64,000 nucleotides of DNA from Candidatus Gastranaerophilales bacterium (GCA_944323045.1 CALUQX010000001.1:1-64000); one strand, 5' to 3'. Shown: positions 44,135 through 52,740, numbered from the stretch's first letter. Numbers and translations are program-made. Notes: a model not told the origin generated them from the sequence alone.

Positions 44135-44365
44135 ATGGCAAAACAAGACTTAGATAAGAAAAAACGTAAAAGCTGCACACTCTGCGCTGATAAAGTGGAA
44201 TCAATTGATTATAAAGACGGTGCAAAATTAAGAAGATACTTAACCGAAGCCGGCAAAATTATTCCGCGTCGTATCACAGGCAATTGCGCAAAACACCAGA
44301 GAATGGTAGCAAAAGCTATTAAACGCGCAAGAGAAGCCGCAATTATTAATTACGTTTTTGACTAA
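44135..44365 (+). CDS. rpsR: 30S ribosomal protein S18
   Basis: 76 residues: [54 protein letters not shown]. It partners S6. AAAGG precedes the start. Last gene of the operon, followed by a terminator. Confidence 0.97.
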   Translation: MAKQDLDKKKRKSCTLCADKVESIDYKDGAKLRRYLTEAGKIIPRRITGNCAKHQRMVAKAIKRAREAAIINYVFD

Positions 44366-44389
44366 TTAATGTTGTGAATATTTATGTAA

Positions 44390-44420
44390 ATCGGGCAAAG
44401 CGTAAGCTTTGCCCGATTTG
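44390..44420 (+). terminator. Terminator of rpsF-ssb-rpsR, left copy of a duplicated hairpin
   Basis: 28-bp inverted repeat (arms ATCGGGCAAAGC, GCTTTGCCCGAT) followed by TTGTTGTTT. The identical 28 bp recur at 45092-45119 after higA. Confidence 0.9.
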
Positions 44421-44469
44421 TTGTTTACGTGAATAGAAATTATGTTCTATATGTAAAGTATATAAATGC

Positions 44470-44498
44470 TTGACAAATGTAACCAATTAGGTTATAAT
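44470..44498 (+). promoter_or_regulatory. Consensus leaderless promoter of higBA
   Basis: TTGACA (44470-44475), 17-bp spacer, TATAAT (44493-44498), six bases, ATG at 44505. Full sigma-70 consensus. Confidence 0.85.
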
Positions 44499-44504
44499 AA
44501 GAAT

Positions 44505-44783
44505 ATGATTAAATCTTTTAAACACAAAGGTTTAGAAAGATATTTTCTAAACGGAGACAAAAGTGGTATACAAGAAAAACATGAACAAAGGTTACGTTTA
44601 ATATTAAACCGTCTCAATTTAATGGCAAGAATTGAAGATGTAAATTTCCCATCAGCTAATTTACACAGATTAAAAGGTAACTTGAAGGATTTATGGTCAA
44701 TAAAGATTAGTGGCAATTGGCGTATAACATTTAAATTTGAGAATGAGAATGTTTATATTGTTGACTATATTGACTATCACTAA
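44505..44783 (+). CDS. higB: HigB-type toxin (RelE/ParE superfamily)
   Basis: 92 residues from the ATG at 44505, chosen from the promoter position. MIKSFKHKGLERYFLNG, LNRLNLMARIEDVNFP, LHRLKGNLKDLWSIKISGNWRITFKFENENVYIVDYIDYH. This is the 'plasmid maintenance killer' HigB pattern: the toxin cuts mRNA on the ribosome. The gene order toxin then antitoxin (14-bp gap) is typical for higBA. Confidence 0.93.
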   Translation: MIKSFKHKGLERYFLNGDKSGIQEKHEQRLRLILNRLNLMARIEDVNFPSANLHRLKGNLKDLWSIKISGNWRITFKFENENVYIVDYIDYH

Positions 44784-44797
44784 AAGGAGGTAAAAAA

Positions 44798-45082
44798 ATG
44801 GAAATGTATAACCCGCCGCATCCTGGCGAAATGTTAAAAAATATATATCTGCCGGATTATAAATTATCGATATCTGCATTGGCATTAAAACTTGGCATTA
44901 GTCGTAAACATCTATCAAATATAATCAATTGTAAGGTGCCTGTAACGACAGAAGTTGCACTGAAACTTGCAAAATGTTTTGGTACATCAGCAGAAATTTG
45001 GTTAAGAGAACAAGTCGCATATGATTTGTGGCAAGCCAGACAATATGTAAACCTTGATAATGTCGATGTGGTTGCAATGTAG
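44798..45082 (+). CDS. higA: HigA-type antitoxin
   Basis: 94 residues. PPHPGEMLKNIYLPDYKLSI, then the HTH ALALKLGISRKHLSNIINCKVPVTTEVALKLAKCFGTSAEIWL. HigA neutralises HigB and represses the operon. A strong AAAGGAGG precedes the start, in contrast with the leaderless toxin gene. Confidence 0.93.
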   Translation: MEMYNPPHPGEMLKNIYLPDYKLSISALALKLGISRKHLSNIINCKVPVTTEVALKLAKCFGTSAEIWLREQVAYDLWQARQYVNLDNVDVVAM

Positions 45083-45091
45083 TTTATAAAC

Positions 45092-45119
45092 ATCGGGCAA
45101 AGCGTAAGCTTTGCCCGAT
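45092..45119 (+). terminator. Terminator after higA, right copy of the duplicated hairpin
   Basis: Identical over 28 bp to the hairpin at 44390. Followed by ATACTATTC rather than a T run. Confidence 0.75.
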
Positions 45120-45146
45120 ATACTATTCTATTTTGCTGTGGACGGC

Positions 45147-45896
45147 TTAAAACTTTAACGGATAATCATCAGGGATTTCCCAGCCGTTTTTCATTATCCA
45201 GAGAGCACAGAGTGCCCGCTCATTAGATGGCATTTCCTTTGTACAGCCGACACTCGTATTATTTTTTATGTCTTCATCGGTATAATAAGCGGTTCTTGTT
45301 CTGCAATATGGCATTATACCAGTATCCGGATAAAAATTAAAAGTGAAATTTTTTGTTCCGGAATCTTCACGGTTTCTATCGGACTCTTCTTCTCCGGCTT
45401 CATTGGTAAAGGTTGTCAACTTGTAGTCATTTGCATTCGGGTATAAAACCCAGCTTGACCCGGATATAGTTGCCATACTGCCATCAGGGAAATATAAATC
45501 GACTTTTTTATCGTGTGCATTTTCTCCATTAGTTTCTACTTTTAAAACTTTTATATATCCTTTTAAATATTTATCATACCAGTCTTTCGGGTCTAAAGCA
45601 TCAGATGCATCATATATATCGCTGAAACCGTTTTTCATTGTTATCCAGTATTCTTTAGGACCATTATCCACTTCGGACAGTTTTATAGCCTGATTCATCA
45701 TAGAGTGGAATCTAGCAAGCCGCGTTTCTACGACTCTTTTTTTATAAGATTGAACAAGATTTGGTATTGTTAATGCCGCAACTATTCCGATTATGGCAAG
45801 TGTTATCAGTACTTCTGCCAAAGTGAAGGCTGGCACCAGATCGTTGGTACAGACTGATTTGTCCTCTGTCAATGTGAAAGCAAATTTGTTTTTCAT
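45147..45896 (-). CDS. Type IV pseudopilin-like protein, short form (module E)
   Basis: 249 residues from the ATG at 45896 (GGAGG upstream). Two prepilin-like motifs stand in series: FAFTLTED at 5-12 and PAFTLAEVLITLAIIGIVAALTIP from 22; only the second is followed by the hydrophobic helix, so A23^F24 is the likely cut. The body ends GWEIPDDYPLKF like the protein at 3747, and the Cys pattern (PYCRTR, VGCTKE, ALCALW) suggests disulphides. Divergent from the XRE gene at 46045. Confidence 0.88.
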   Translation of the reverse strand: MKNKFAFTLTEDKSVCTNDLVPAFTLAEVLITLAIIGIVAALTIPNLVQSYKKRVVETRLARFHSMMNQAIKLSEVDNGPKEYWITMKNGFSDIYDASDALDPKDWYDKYLKGYIKVLKVETNGENAHDKKVDLYFPDGSMATISGSSWVLYPNANDYKLTTFTNEAGEEESDRNREDSGTKNFTFNFYPDTGIMPYCRTRTAYYTDEDIKNNTSVGCTKEMPSNERALCALWIMKNGWEIPDDYPLKF

Positions 45897-45951
45897 TATT
45901 ACCTCCAATATGTATGTATTTTTATATAAAATTACAGTTTTACTTAAGATT

Positions 45952-45980
45952 ATTATAAATACAACTGTAGTTTTTGTCAA
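45952..45980 (-). promoter_or_regulatory. Promoter of pseudopilin E with a spacer dyad
   Basis: On the minus strand TTGACA (45980-45975), 17-bp spacer, TATAAT (45957-45952): full consensus. The spacer holds TACA-GT-TGTA (45960-45969). Further AACTGTA lies downstream in inverse orientation. Confidence 0.65.
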
Positions 45981-46044
45981 ATATACATTTATACATTATG
46001 TTTGTGGCTGACAGCATCTGCTATCCTGTAAAAAAGAGGACGTT

Positions 46045-46362
46045 ATGAAAACTAACAAAGAAATGCTAGGGTTACGCATTAAAGAAATACGCAAAAAGAA
46101 AGGTTATAGTCAGGAAAAACTTGCTGAACTGGCTCAAATTGAACCGACTTCTCTCAGTAATATTGAAAATGGCTACAATTACCCGTCATTCAAAACACTT
46201 GACAAGTTGTTAGAAATTTTGGGAACTAATTATCTTGAAGTATTTAATTTTGAGCATCATAATACGCCGGATGACCTGATAGCAGAAATTACAAACATAC
46301 TTAAAACTAATCCTGACAAACTGCAGGATTTTTATAAGATCGCACGCGCCCTGACTACTTGA
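46045..46362 (+). CDS. XRE-family regulator (pilin module E)
   Basis: 105 residues: GLRIKEIRKKKGYSQEKLAELAQIEPTSLSNIENGYNYP (about 9-47), helical tail ending KLQDFYKIARALTT. AGAGGAC precedes the start. Same two-part layout as the other pilin-associated regulators. Overlaps the convergent decarboxylase gene by 8 bp. Confidence 0.87.
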   Translation: MKTNKEMLGLRIKEIRKKKGYSQEKLAELAQIEPTSLSNIENGYNYPSFKTLDKLLEILGTNYLEVFNFEHHNTPDDLIAEITNILKTNPDKLQDFYKIARALTT

Positions 46363-47779
46363 TTACTTCTATAAAATCATAATCTACAAGGTATGGCATA
46401 TGTTCTTTAGTAATCAATTCACCCGGGAGGAGAACTGCTATGCCAGGAGGGCATTCTGCAATAACTTCACCTGAGATTCTGCCTATTGCCTGAGATTTCG
46501 GGATAGTTTCTTTTGGGGAGTAAAACGCATCACGCAAACTCATTTTTATAATTGGAGTTAACATAGGCATATGCTTTTTGTTTTCAAGATGACAAATGTC
46601 TGAGTAATGCGATTTGTCAATAGTTTGCAGACATTTTACAAGATATTGCATATCAGCGCGTGTGTTGCCGAGATTGGAAAGGATTAACAGACCGGCATCA
46701 GATGCGCTTTCAACTTCTATGTTAAAATCAATTTCAAGAATTGATTCAAGACGTTTGCCAGACAGCCCGTCTGCACGTATAAAGACTTTTGTAATATCAG
46801 TCTTATATCCAAAATCAGGTTTAAGATGATGTATATGCTCCATTTTATCAATTTCGCGGCGCAAGAATTTAGCGTTTGCAATTGCGCGTTCAAGCTGTTT
46901 TTTTCCGCGCGGACTTTCGAGATTTGCGCGTGCCGCATCAAGACTGCCTAAAAGCATTAAGGAAGGACTGGTTGTATGCAGCAATTTTAAAGCTTTTTCA
47001 ACAGCATCAACATCAATCATTGAATTTTCTGCAATGTGCAGCATTGAACTCTGGCTCATACTGCCGCCGGTTTTATGTAGAGAATGAACAACCGCATCTG
47101 CGCCTAACTGTAATGCAGGAGTTGGCAGATGACTGTTAAAATTCCAAAGACAGGCGTGCGCTTCGTCTACAATAAGCGGGACTTTGTATTTTTTACAGAT
47201 TATAGAAATTGATTTGATGTCAGAAACAACACCTTCGTAAGTCGGATTAGTAATCCACACCATACTTGCATCATCATGCATTTTTAGCATTTGTTCAACG
47301 CTTTCCGGAGTTACATTTCCCCAGATACCCCATTCCACAAAACGGTTTGGAATAAGCCATAGAGGTTCTGCACCGGAAATTATCATGCCGGTCAAAACTG
47401 AACGGTGGCAGTTTCTATTGGTGATAATTTTTTGTCCTTTTTGGGTTAAACTCATTGCAATAGCAAGATTGCCGGCAGTAGACCCATTCAACAAAAAGAA
47501 AGTTTTTTTAGCCCCGAAAGCTTTTGCAGCAAGTTCCTGCGCTTCTTTAATAGGACCGGTTGCAGGATGAAGTGTTCCGAGATTGTCAAATTCGTCGGTT
47601 GTGTCCACAGTCAATGCCTTTGCGCCAATCAGTTTTTTAAATTCAGGCAAAGTTCCGTTTCCCTTTGTATGTCCGGGAATATGAAACTGGTATGTGGGGT
47701 TTTCATATGCTTTTTTCAGGGCTTCTACAATAGGGGCTTTTATTTTTATTGTTTTGTCATTTTTTGTTACGTTTGTCAT
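46355..47779 (-). CDS. Orn/Lys/Arg decarboxylase family PLP enzyme
   Basis: 474 residues, the short YaaO/SpeA-like type without a receiver-like wing domain. HIPGHTKGNG near 33-42, LNGSTAGNLA, D205 and H208 in VDEAHACLW, PLP Lys K236 in HSLHKTGGSMS, and the C-terminal ECPPGIAVLLPGE. It decarboxylates a basic amino acid to a polyamine such as cadaverine, putrescine or agmatine; the substrate cannot be read from sequence. No ribosome site: TATATT ends seven bases before the ATG, with TTGCAA 18 bp further up. Confidence 0.93.
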   Translation of the reverse strand: MTNVTKNDKTIKIKAPIVEALKKAYENPTYQFHIPGHTKGNGTLPEFKKLIGAKALTVDTTDEFDNLGTLHPATGPIKEAQELAAKAFGAKKTFFLLNGSTAGNLAIAMSLTQKGQKIITNRNCHRSVLTGMIISGAEPLWLIPNRFVEWGIWGNVTPESVEQMLKMHDDASMVWITNPTYEGVVSDIKSISIICKKYKVPLIVDEAHACLWNFNSHLPTPALQLGADAVVHSLHKTGGSMSQSSMLHIAENSMIDVDAVEKALKLLHTTSPSLMLLGSLDAARANLESPRGKKQLERAIANAKFLRREIDKMEHIHHLKPDFGYKTDITKVFIRADGLSGKRLESILEIDFNIEVESASDAGLLILSNLGNTRADMQYLVKCLQTIDKSHYSDICHLENKKHMPMLTPIIKMSLRDAFYSPKETIPKSQAIGRISGEVIAECPPGIAVLLPGELITKEHMPYLVDYDFIEVIK

Positions 47780-47825
47780 AATTATTAATATACTATAAAA
47801 AAATCATTTTTTGCAATAATTTTTG

Positions 47826-47834
47826 TGTTATGAT
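47826..47834 (+). promoter_or_regulatory. Extended -10 of the porin gene
   Basis: TGT-TATGAT ends eight bases before the ATG at 47843. There is no ribosome site. The opposite promoter of the decarboxylase lies 10 bp away. Confidence 0.5.
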
Positions 47835-47842
47835 TAATATTT

Positions 47843-49126
47843 ATGAACAGGATTTTTTTTCTCTTAATGTTAATATTTGCTCTAACCCCGCTAAATTCAG
47901 CAATTGCTGAAGAAGAGGTTGTGCTTGACCTGTCTGAAAAAGTTGAAAGCAAAGTTGAAAAAAATAATATTTTGTCAAAAGGGAAGAATAAGCCGCAGCA
48001 AGATAATCCGCATACCTTTGTTCCGGAAGCGATTGATAATACTGATGTCGAGTTTTCAATATTTGATAACTTAATTGATAAAGATAAATCTTCTGATCAT
48101 CCGTTCAAGATAGAAGAAGAATCACTCTGGGGCAAAATTTATAAAATGGAAGTCGAAAGAACATCTATACCAACATTTTTGTTGAAGGATGAATTAAACT
48201 TTAAAATAGATAAAGGTCCTGTTGAACAGTTAGAATTCTTTGGGGCATATCAAGGCAACTTGAACGGACTGTTTGCAGAAGGCGATTACGATACAACATA
48301 TGATTACAATATTATGGAAGCCGGCGTTATCGGTAAAATACGAAATACAAACACTGATTTTAAAATTCTGATGAATTTTAAACCGACAAGTGAAAGAAGT
48401 TTTATGCAGAACTTATTCACCGATGTCTATTTTATGAATACAAGTATTCCGCACCACAAAATTATTGTTGGTAATTCCAGAAATCAGGTTGGTGTAGATG
48501 GCGGGGCATCTTCTTATACACAACCTTTTGCACTGCGTTCACAAATCGCGCGGAATTTCGGTAACACGAGGGCTTTAGGGGTGCGTGTTGTCGGGGATTA
48601 CCCTTACATTGATTACAGTTTAGCTGTAAACAGTTCTGACAGATTTTTCAGAGAATTTTTCCCGGGGGCTGAATTCACCGGCTGGGTTAACTTCAAACCG
48701 CTTACAAAGGTTCAGGAAAAATATGGTAATCTTGTAGTTGGCGGCGGCATAAATTCCGGACATAACAACACAGATTATACCGTTGCAGGCGCCTATATCG
48801 GGTACAAGCACAAAAATTTTATGGCAAATGCCGAATACTCAATTGCAGACGGCTATAATGGCGTTTATTTAAGCACTGATAAAGCATCCGGTTTTTATAC
48901 AACTTTAGGCTATAAAATTACACCAAAATTGCAACTTGTAGCGCGCTATGACCAGTTCGATCCGAACAGAGATATCGCAAACAATAACCGCCGTGAATAT
49001 TCTATCGGGCTTAACTATTTTATAAAAGGTCAGGCGCTGCGGCTTATTTTTAACTATGTGTTCTGTGACAATGATAATGCCGAAGACAGCCACAGGCTTA
49101 TTATGGGCACTCAAATACTGCTTTAA
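47843..49126 (+). CDS. Outer-membrane porin, phosphate-selective porin O/P-like
   Basis: 427 residues. Signal peptide (MNRIFFLLMLIFALTPLNSAIA, cut before EEE). A charged linker to about 105 is followed by alternating beta-strands of a barrel: LEFFGAYQGNLN, FKILMNFKPTSERS, KNFMANAEYSIADG, LQLVARYDQFDPNRD, REYSIGLNYFIKGQALRLIFNYVF. The FDPN...GLNY pattern near the end recalls OprO/P-type porins. The last residues TQILL fit a barrel end, although the terminal residue is Leu. It supports a diderm envelope. Confidence 0.8.
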   Translation: MNRIFFLLMLIFALTPLNSAIAEEEVVLDLSEKVESKVEKNNILSKGKNKPQQDNPHTFVPEAIDNTDVEFSIFDNLIDKDKSSDHPFKIEEESLWGKIYKMEVERTSIPTFLLKDELNFKIDKGPVEQLEFFGAYQGNLNGLFAEGDYDTTYDYNIMEAGVIGKIRNTNTDFKILMNFKPTSERSFMQNLFTDVYFMNTSIPHHKIIVGNSRNQVGVDGGASSYTQPFALRSQIARNFGNTRALGVRVVGDYPYIDYSLAVNSSDRFFREFFPGAEFTGWVNFKPLTKVQEKYGNLVVGGGINSGHNNTDYTVAGAYIGYKHKNFMANAEYSIADGYNGVYLSTDKASGFYTTLGYKITPKLQLVARYDQFDPNRDIANNNRREYSIGLNYFIKGQALRLIFNYVFCDNDNAEDSHRLIMGTQILL

Positions 49127-49132
49127 GACTCA

Positions 49133-49318
49133 CTATTTTACATCGTCTTTTATGACAATAAGATTATTAATGATTTTCATTGCACAAGTAGGCAAAACAA
49201 CATCATTTAATCCGGTTGCAATGCTTATAATTTTACCGGCACCAAGTACCACTTCTTCACCTTTATAGTGAAATTTGTAATCGTCTTTTCTGTCAGAACG
49301 TATTGTAACTTTATCCAT
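49133..49318 (-). CDS. Small hypothetical protein
   Basis: 61 residues, MDKVTIRSDRKDDYKFHYKGEEVVLGAG. Beta-rich, no membrane segment; two short strands around KGEEVVLGAGKIISIATG. AGAGG precedes the start at a good distance. Not recognised. Stops just after the porin gene end on the opposite strand. Confidence 0.6.
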   Translation of the reverse strand: MDKVTIRSDRKDDYKFHYKGEEVVLGAGKIISIATGLNDVVLPTCAMKIINNLIVIKDDVK

Positions 49319-49361
49319 TTTTTTACCTCTGTCTAATAATTTTTATACCACCGGTTAAAAT

Positions 49362-49700
49362 CTATTTTTTACTATCTTTAAAGCCTGCTATATTATAGAA
49401 TACACCTGTTTCCATAACTTCATCATACAGTTCTTTATCTTCTTTGAACTGTTTTTCTGTATATGGATACAAATCTATGCAAACATCCAGATCTGTTTCA
49501 ATTTTACCGATTAAAGGCCATATCTCTTCTCGTTTAGACTGGTCTTCTATCTCAAAAAGCGCCACCAGTTCTATATCTTCACCCTCATGCTGTTTGCCGT
49601 CAAGAAATGTGCCGAACAAATACATACCCTTGAAGTCTTCAAACCGTTTTCTAAAAGTTTTTGAAAGTATCATAATAACTTCATCAACTGTTTTTGTCAT
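49362..49700 (-). CDS. Nucleotidyltransferase-like (MNT) domain protein
   Basis: 112 residues. The pattern MYLFGTFLDGKQHEGEDIELVALFE corresponds to the G-S-x10-D-x-D motif of minimal nucleotidyltransferases, with Ser replaced by Thr and the Asp pair read as D-x-E. A later acidic DVCIDLYPYT may supply a third carboxylate. MNT proteins often act as antitoxins with HEPN partners; no HEPN gene is adjacent. It starts within the last codons of hisS (17-bp overlap) after AAGGAG, so it depends on the hisS promoter. Confidence 0.6.
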   Translation of the reverse strand: MTKTVDEVIMILSKTFRKRFEDFKGMYLFGTFLDGKQHEGEDIELVALFEIEDQSKREEIWPLIGKIETDLDVCIDLYPYTEKQFKEDKELYDEVMETGVFYNIAGFKDSKK

Positions 49701-50937
49701 TCTGTAATTTACTCCTTAAATTTTTTCTGTCTATTGTTTCCTGCACTGATGTGTCAAGATTTTTGACAGACACCTGACCTTTATCTATCTCTTCTTCTCC
49801 TAAGATTAATGCATATTTTGCTACTTTTGAAGCTTTTTCAAGCTGTTTTGTGAATTTTTTATTACTCAAATCAAATTCCACATTAAAACCTTCTGCTCTC
49901 AATTCTTCTGCCAGTTCAAAAGCGTCAATAGAAGAATTTGAGACAATATAAGCATCCAGTCTTTTTTCTTCAATATCCGGAATAAGTGAGTTAAGCCTTT
50001 CCATTCCCATTGCCCAGCCTACAGCAGGAGTGTCTTCACCGCCGAGGTTGCGTACGAGACTGTCATATCGACCGCCGCCGCATACAGCGTTTTGTGAGCC
50101 TAAATTATTTGATTTAATCTCGAATACTGTTCTGTTGTAATAATCCAGCCCTCTGACAAGCAGTTTATTCACAACGTATTTAATATTCATTTTGTCTAAA
50201 TAGGATTTTACATCGTTAAAATGCTGAGCACATTCATCACAAATAAAATCAGACTGAATAACTTTTTTAATCTCCGGCTTTTCAAAAATTGCCTTGCAGG
50301 ATTCGACTTTACAATCCAAAAGACGCAGCGGATTTTTTTCATACCTGTTTTGACAATCTTCACAAAGGTTGTCAAATTCAGGCTTTAAGACTTCTTTAAT
50401 TCTTTTTTTGTATTCTTCGCGGCATTGAGGACAGCCGAGGGAATTAATTTCTACTTCAAGGTCATTCAACCCGAGAGATTTTAGGTAATTAACAGCGAGT
50501 AAAATGACTTCGGCATCAGCCGCCGGCTGTTTTATCCCGAACAATTCAACGCCAACCTGATGAAACTGTCTCTGGCGACCTGCCTGCGGGCGTTCGTATC
50601 TAAACATAGGTCCTTTGTACCAGAGTTTGACAGGAGCAGATAGTCTTGACATACCGTTTTCTATAAAAGAACGCACAACACCTGCGGTATTTTCCGGACG
50701 CAAGGTCAATGAGCGGTCATTCTTTTCAAATGTATACATTTCTTTATTTACAATATCAGTAGTGTCACCAACACCTCTGGCAAAGAGTTCTGTAACCTCA
50801 AAAATCGGGGTACGTATTTCTTTGTAACCGTATTTTGTAAATATTTCAAGTGCTTTTTGCTCAAGATTATGCCATTTTTCCACTTCTTGAGGCAAAATAT
50901 CTTTTGTGCCTTTTACTACGTGTATAAATTTACTCAT
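49684..50937 (-). CDS. hisS: Histidyl-tRNA synthetase
   Basis: 417 residues. Class II motifs: motif 1 KEIRTPIFE, motif 2 GPMFRYERPQAGRQRQFHQ, LVRGLDYYNRTVFE, CGGGRYDSL and motif 3 AVGWAMGMERL. A Cys-rich insert with several CxxC pairs (CPQC, CEDC, CDEC) lies near 180-250. The C-terminal anticodon domain is present. Leaderless consensus promoter. Confidence 0.97.
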   Translation of the reverse strand: MSKFIHVVKGTKDILPQEVEKWHNLEQKALEIFTKYGYKEIRTPIFEVTELFARGVGDTTDIVNKEMYTFEKNDRSLTLRPENTAGVVRSFIENGMSRLSAPVKLWYKGPMFRYERPQAGRQRQFHQVGVELFGIKQPAADAEVILLAVNYLKSLGLNDLEVEINSLGCPQCREEYKKRIKEVLKPEFDNLCEDCQNRYEKNPLRLLDCKVESCKAIFEKPEIKKVIQSDFICDECAQHFNDVKSYLDKMNIKYVVNKLLVRGLDYYNRTVFEIKSNNLGSQNAVCGGGRYDSLVRNLGGEDTPAVGWAMGMERLNSLIPDIEEKRLDAYIVSNSSIDAFELAEELRAEGFNVEFDLSNKKFTKQLEKASKVAKYALILGEEEIDKGQVSVKNLDTSVQETIDRKNLRSKLQNDKNS

Positions 50938-50943
50938 AAAACT

Positions 50944-50972
50944 ATTATATTAAGCCGGCGCGAAATTGTCAA
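50944..50972 (-). promoter_or_regulatory. Consensus leaderless promoter of hisS
   Basis: TTGACA (50972-50967), 17-bp spacer, TATAAT (50949-50944), six bases (AGTTTT), ATG at 50937. Perfect sigma-70 consensus at optimum spacing, with no room for a ribosome site. Confidence 0.85.
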
Positions 50973-51023
50973 CGAAAAATTAGAAAAAACTTTAATATTA
51001 TTGACAACCAGACGCAAAAATTA

Positions 51024-51365
51024 TTATTTGTTCATTTTTATTTTGAATTCTTTAAAGCTGGTAATAAATTTATATATAAATTCGATATCTGTGCCAGATG
51101 CCTCATCAAGCCAGTTGATTATTTTATTTTTCAGGATATTGTTAGGCAATTTATGCTCATAATTAAACAAATCTTTGACTTGAACATCAAAGACCTGAGC
51201 TATTTTATCGAGTTTTTCAGGTTGAGGGAAATGGATACCTGCCTCGATTTTAGAGATATGATTAGGTTCAAGTCCGATGAGTTCAGACAGTTTTTCCTGC
51301 GTAAAATGATTACTTTTGCGTAGTTCCTTAATTCTTTTGCCGAGTAGGTTTTTACAAGATGTCAT
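51024..51365 (-). CDS. XRE-family regulator (pilin module F)
   Basis: 113 residues: GKRIKELRKSNHFTQEKLSELIGLEPNHISKIEAGIHFP (about 9-47) and a helical tail ending IEFIYKFITSFKEFKIKMNK. AAGGAG precedes the start. Divergent from the 398-residue pseudopilin; the 175-bp gap contains several TACGATT / TGCGATT direct repeats. Confidence 0.87.
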   Translation of the reverse strand: MTSCKNLLGKRIKELRKSNHFTQEKLSELIGLEPNHISKIEAGIHFPQPEKLDKIAQVFDVQVKDLFNYEHKLPNNILKNKIINWLDEASGTDIEFIYKFITSFKEFKIKMNK

Positions 51366-51540
51366 ACACTTCTCCTTTATAAAAGGATAGTACGCAATTG
51401 GATTTTTAGAAATATTGAATTACGATTGATTTTAAAGAATAATTATGCGTAATACGATTAAAAATGCATTAAATATATGATGATGCGATTGTTTTAATAT
51501 GCATAAAATTGGTTGTAATAGAAAAAAGGAGATTTAAAAC

Positions 51541-52737
51541 ATGACATTTAACACAAACGAAGCAATTGCTCAGACTTATTCCAGAAACAACGGTACTCAC
51601 CATACTCACTTCACTCACTTAGTCACTTCCCCAAAAGTAGCGTTTACGTTAGCCGAAAGCAGGCTAGCCTGCATTACTACTCTTGTAACTGCTAAAGCCG
51701 CGTTTACTTTGGCAGAGGTATTAATCACCCTTGCGATAATCGGCGTGGTTGCGGCGATAACAATACCAAGCCTTGTAAAGAACTACAACGAAAAGGCATG
51801 GGCAACGGCACAAGATGTGTTCACCAAACGTTTAGAAGTTGCCGCAATACAATTGAATACAGAAGAAAAATTAGCCGGCTACAATTCGACAATGGATTTT
51901 GTAAACGAATTAAAGAAGAAAATAAAAATAATCAATGTCTGCGATAGCAACAATTTAAGCAAATGCTTTGAAAGAACAATCTTAACTGCAGACGGTCAGG
52001 AGGTGGACGCCGCGAGTTTGAAGACATCTGCCCAGTTAGCAAAAGAGGATTGGGGTACAGAAACAGTAGGCGTTCAATTTGCAAATGGAATAAACGCCCT
52101 AATTGCATATAATCCACAGACCGACCAACAACCATTTAATAACCAGTTTAGCGCAACCGAGGCAAGCATGGCGATACTATATGACGTATCAGGACACAAG
52201 AATCCGAATACAATAGGCAAAGATATAAATCAGAACGCGAATGTTAAAAAACTTGGCTGTATGATTAAGAAAGATTTAGTCGGCGGTATGTGCATAAGTC
52301 AGATACTTGCCCCTGATACCGGATATAGTGCTCTAAGCAAAGAGGAATGTGAACAGATAGCAGATGCAGGCTATGGAAATAATAGATTATATTGTGGAGG
52401 CTATACAAGTGACTACTGGGCAGGCGCAGTGAAAGCATGCGGCGGAATAAACAACATGCCAAATAATAATCAGCTAACCCAGTTTGCAAACTACATATAC
52501 AACACAGATAGCATAAGTTCAAGCGGAACAACCAGCAGATTAGCAATGGACACAACGAAAGCTAGTCAGTTCCTCTCAGCTTCACAATATTCTAATTACT
52601 TCTATGTTTGGTTAGGACAGGAGAACATCAGTAACAACGACGCGTATTATCGTGTCTTTGGTCTTGACAGCACTGGTTTCAATGACCGTGATGGCAACGG
52701 CTACAGCTACGTACTTGCGGTTTGTCTAGACAATTAG
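51541..52737 (+). CDS. Type IV pseudopilin-like protein, long form (module F)
   Basis: 398 residues, paralogue of the protein at 15222. The 54-residue leader contains a complete first motif VAFTLAES (33-40), a Cys-containing segment, and then the real one, AAFTLAEVLITLAIIGVVAAITIP. The leader DNA carries CTCACTTAGTCACTT octamer sequence. The mature N-terminal half is almost the same as in module B. The C-terminal half is diverged but keeps the frame (YWAGAVKAC...MPNNNQLTQFANYIYN, FYVWLG, ending SYVLAVCL), an Lcl/FISUMP-like domain. AAAAGGAG precedes the start. A terminator follows. Confidence 0.88.
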   Translation: MTFNTNEAIAQTYSRNNGTHHTHFTHLVTSPKVAFTLAESRLACITTLVTAKAAFTLAEVLITLAIIGVVAAITIPSLVKNYNEKAWATAQDVFTKRLEVAAIQLNTEEKLAGYNSTMDFVNELKKKIKIINVCDSNNLSKCFERTILTADGQEVDAASLKTSAQLAKEDWGTETVGVQFANGINALIAYNPQTDQQPFNNQFSATEASMAILYDVSGHKNPNTIGKDINQNANVKKLGCMIKKDLVGGMCISQILAPDTGYSALSKEECEQIADAGYGNNRLYCGGYTSDYWAGAVKACGGINNMPNNNQLTQFANYIYNTDSISSSGTTSRLAMDTTKASQFLSASQYSNYFYVWLGQENISNNDAYYRVFGLDSTGFNDRDGNGYSYVLAVCLDN

Positions 52738-52740
52738 AAA

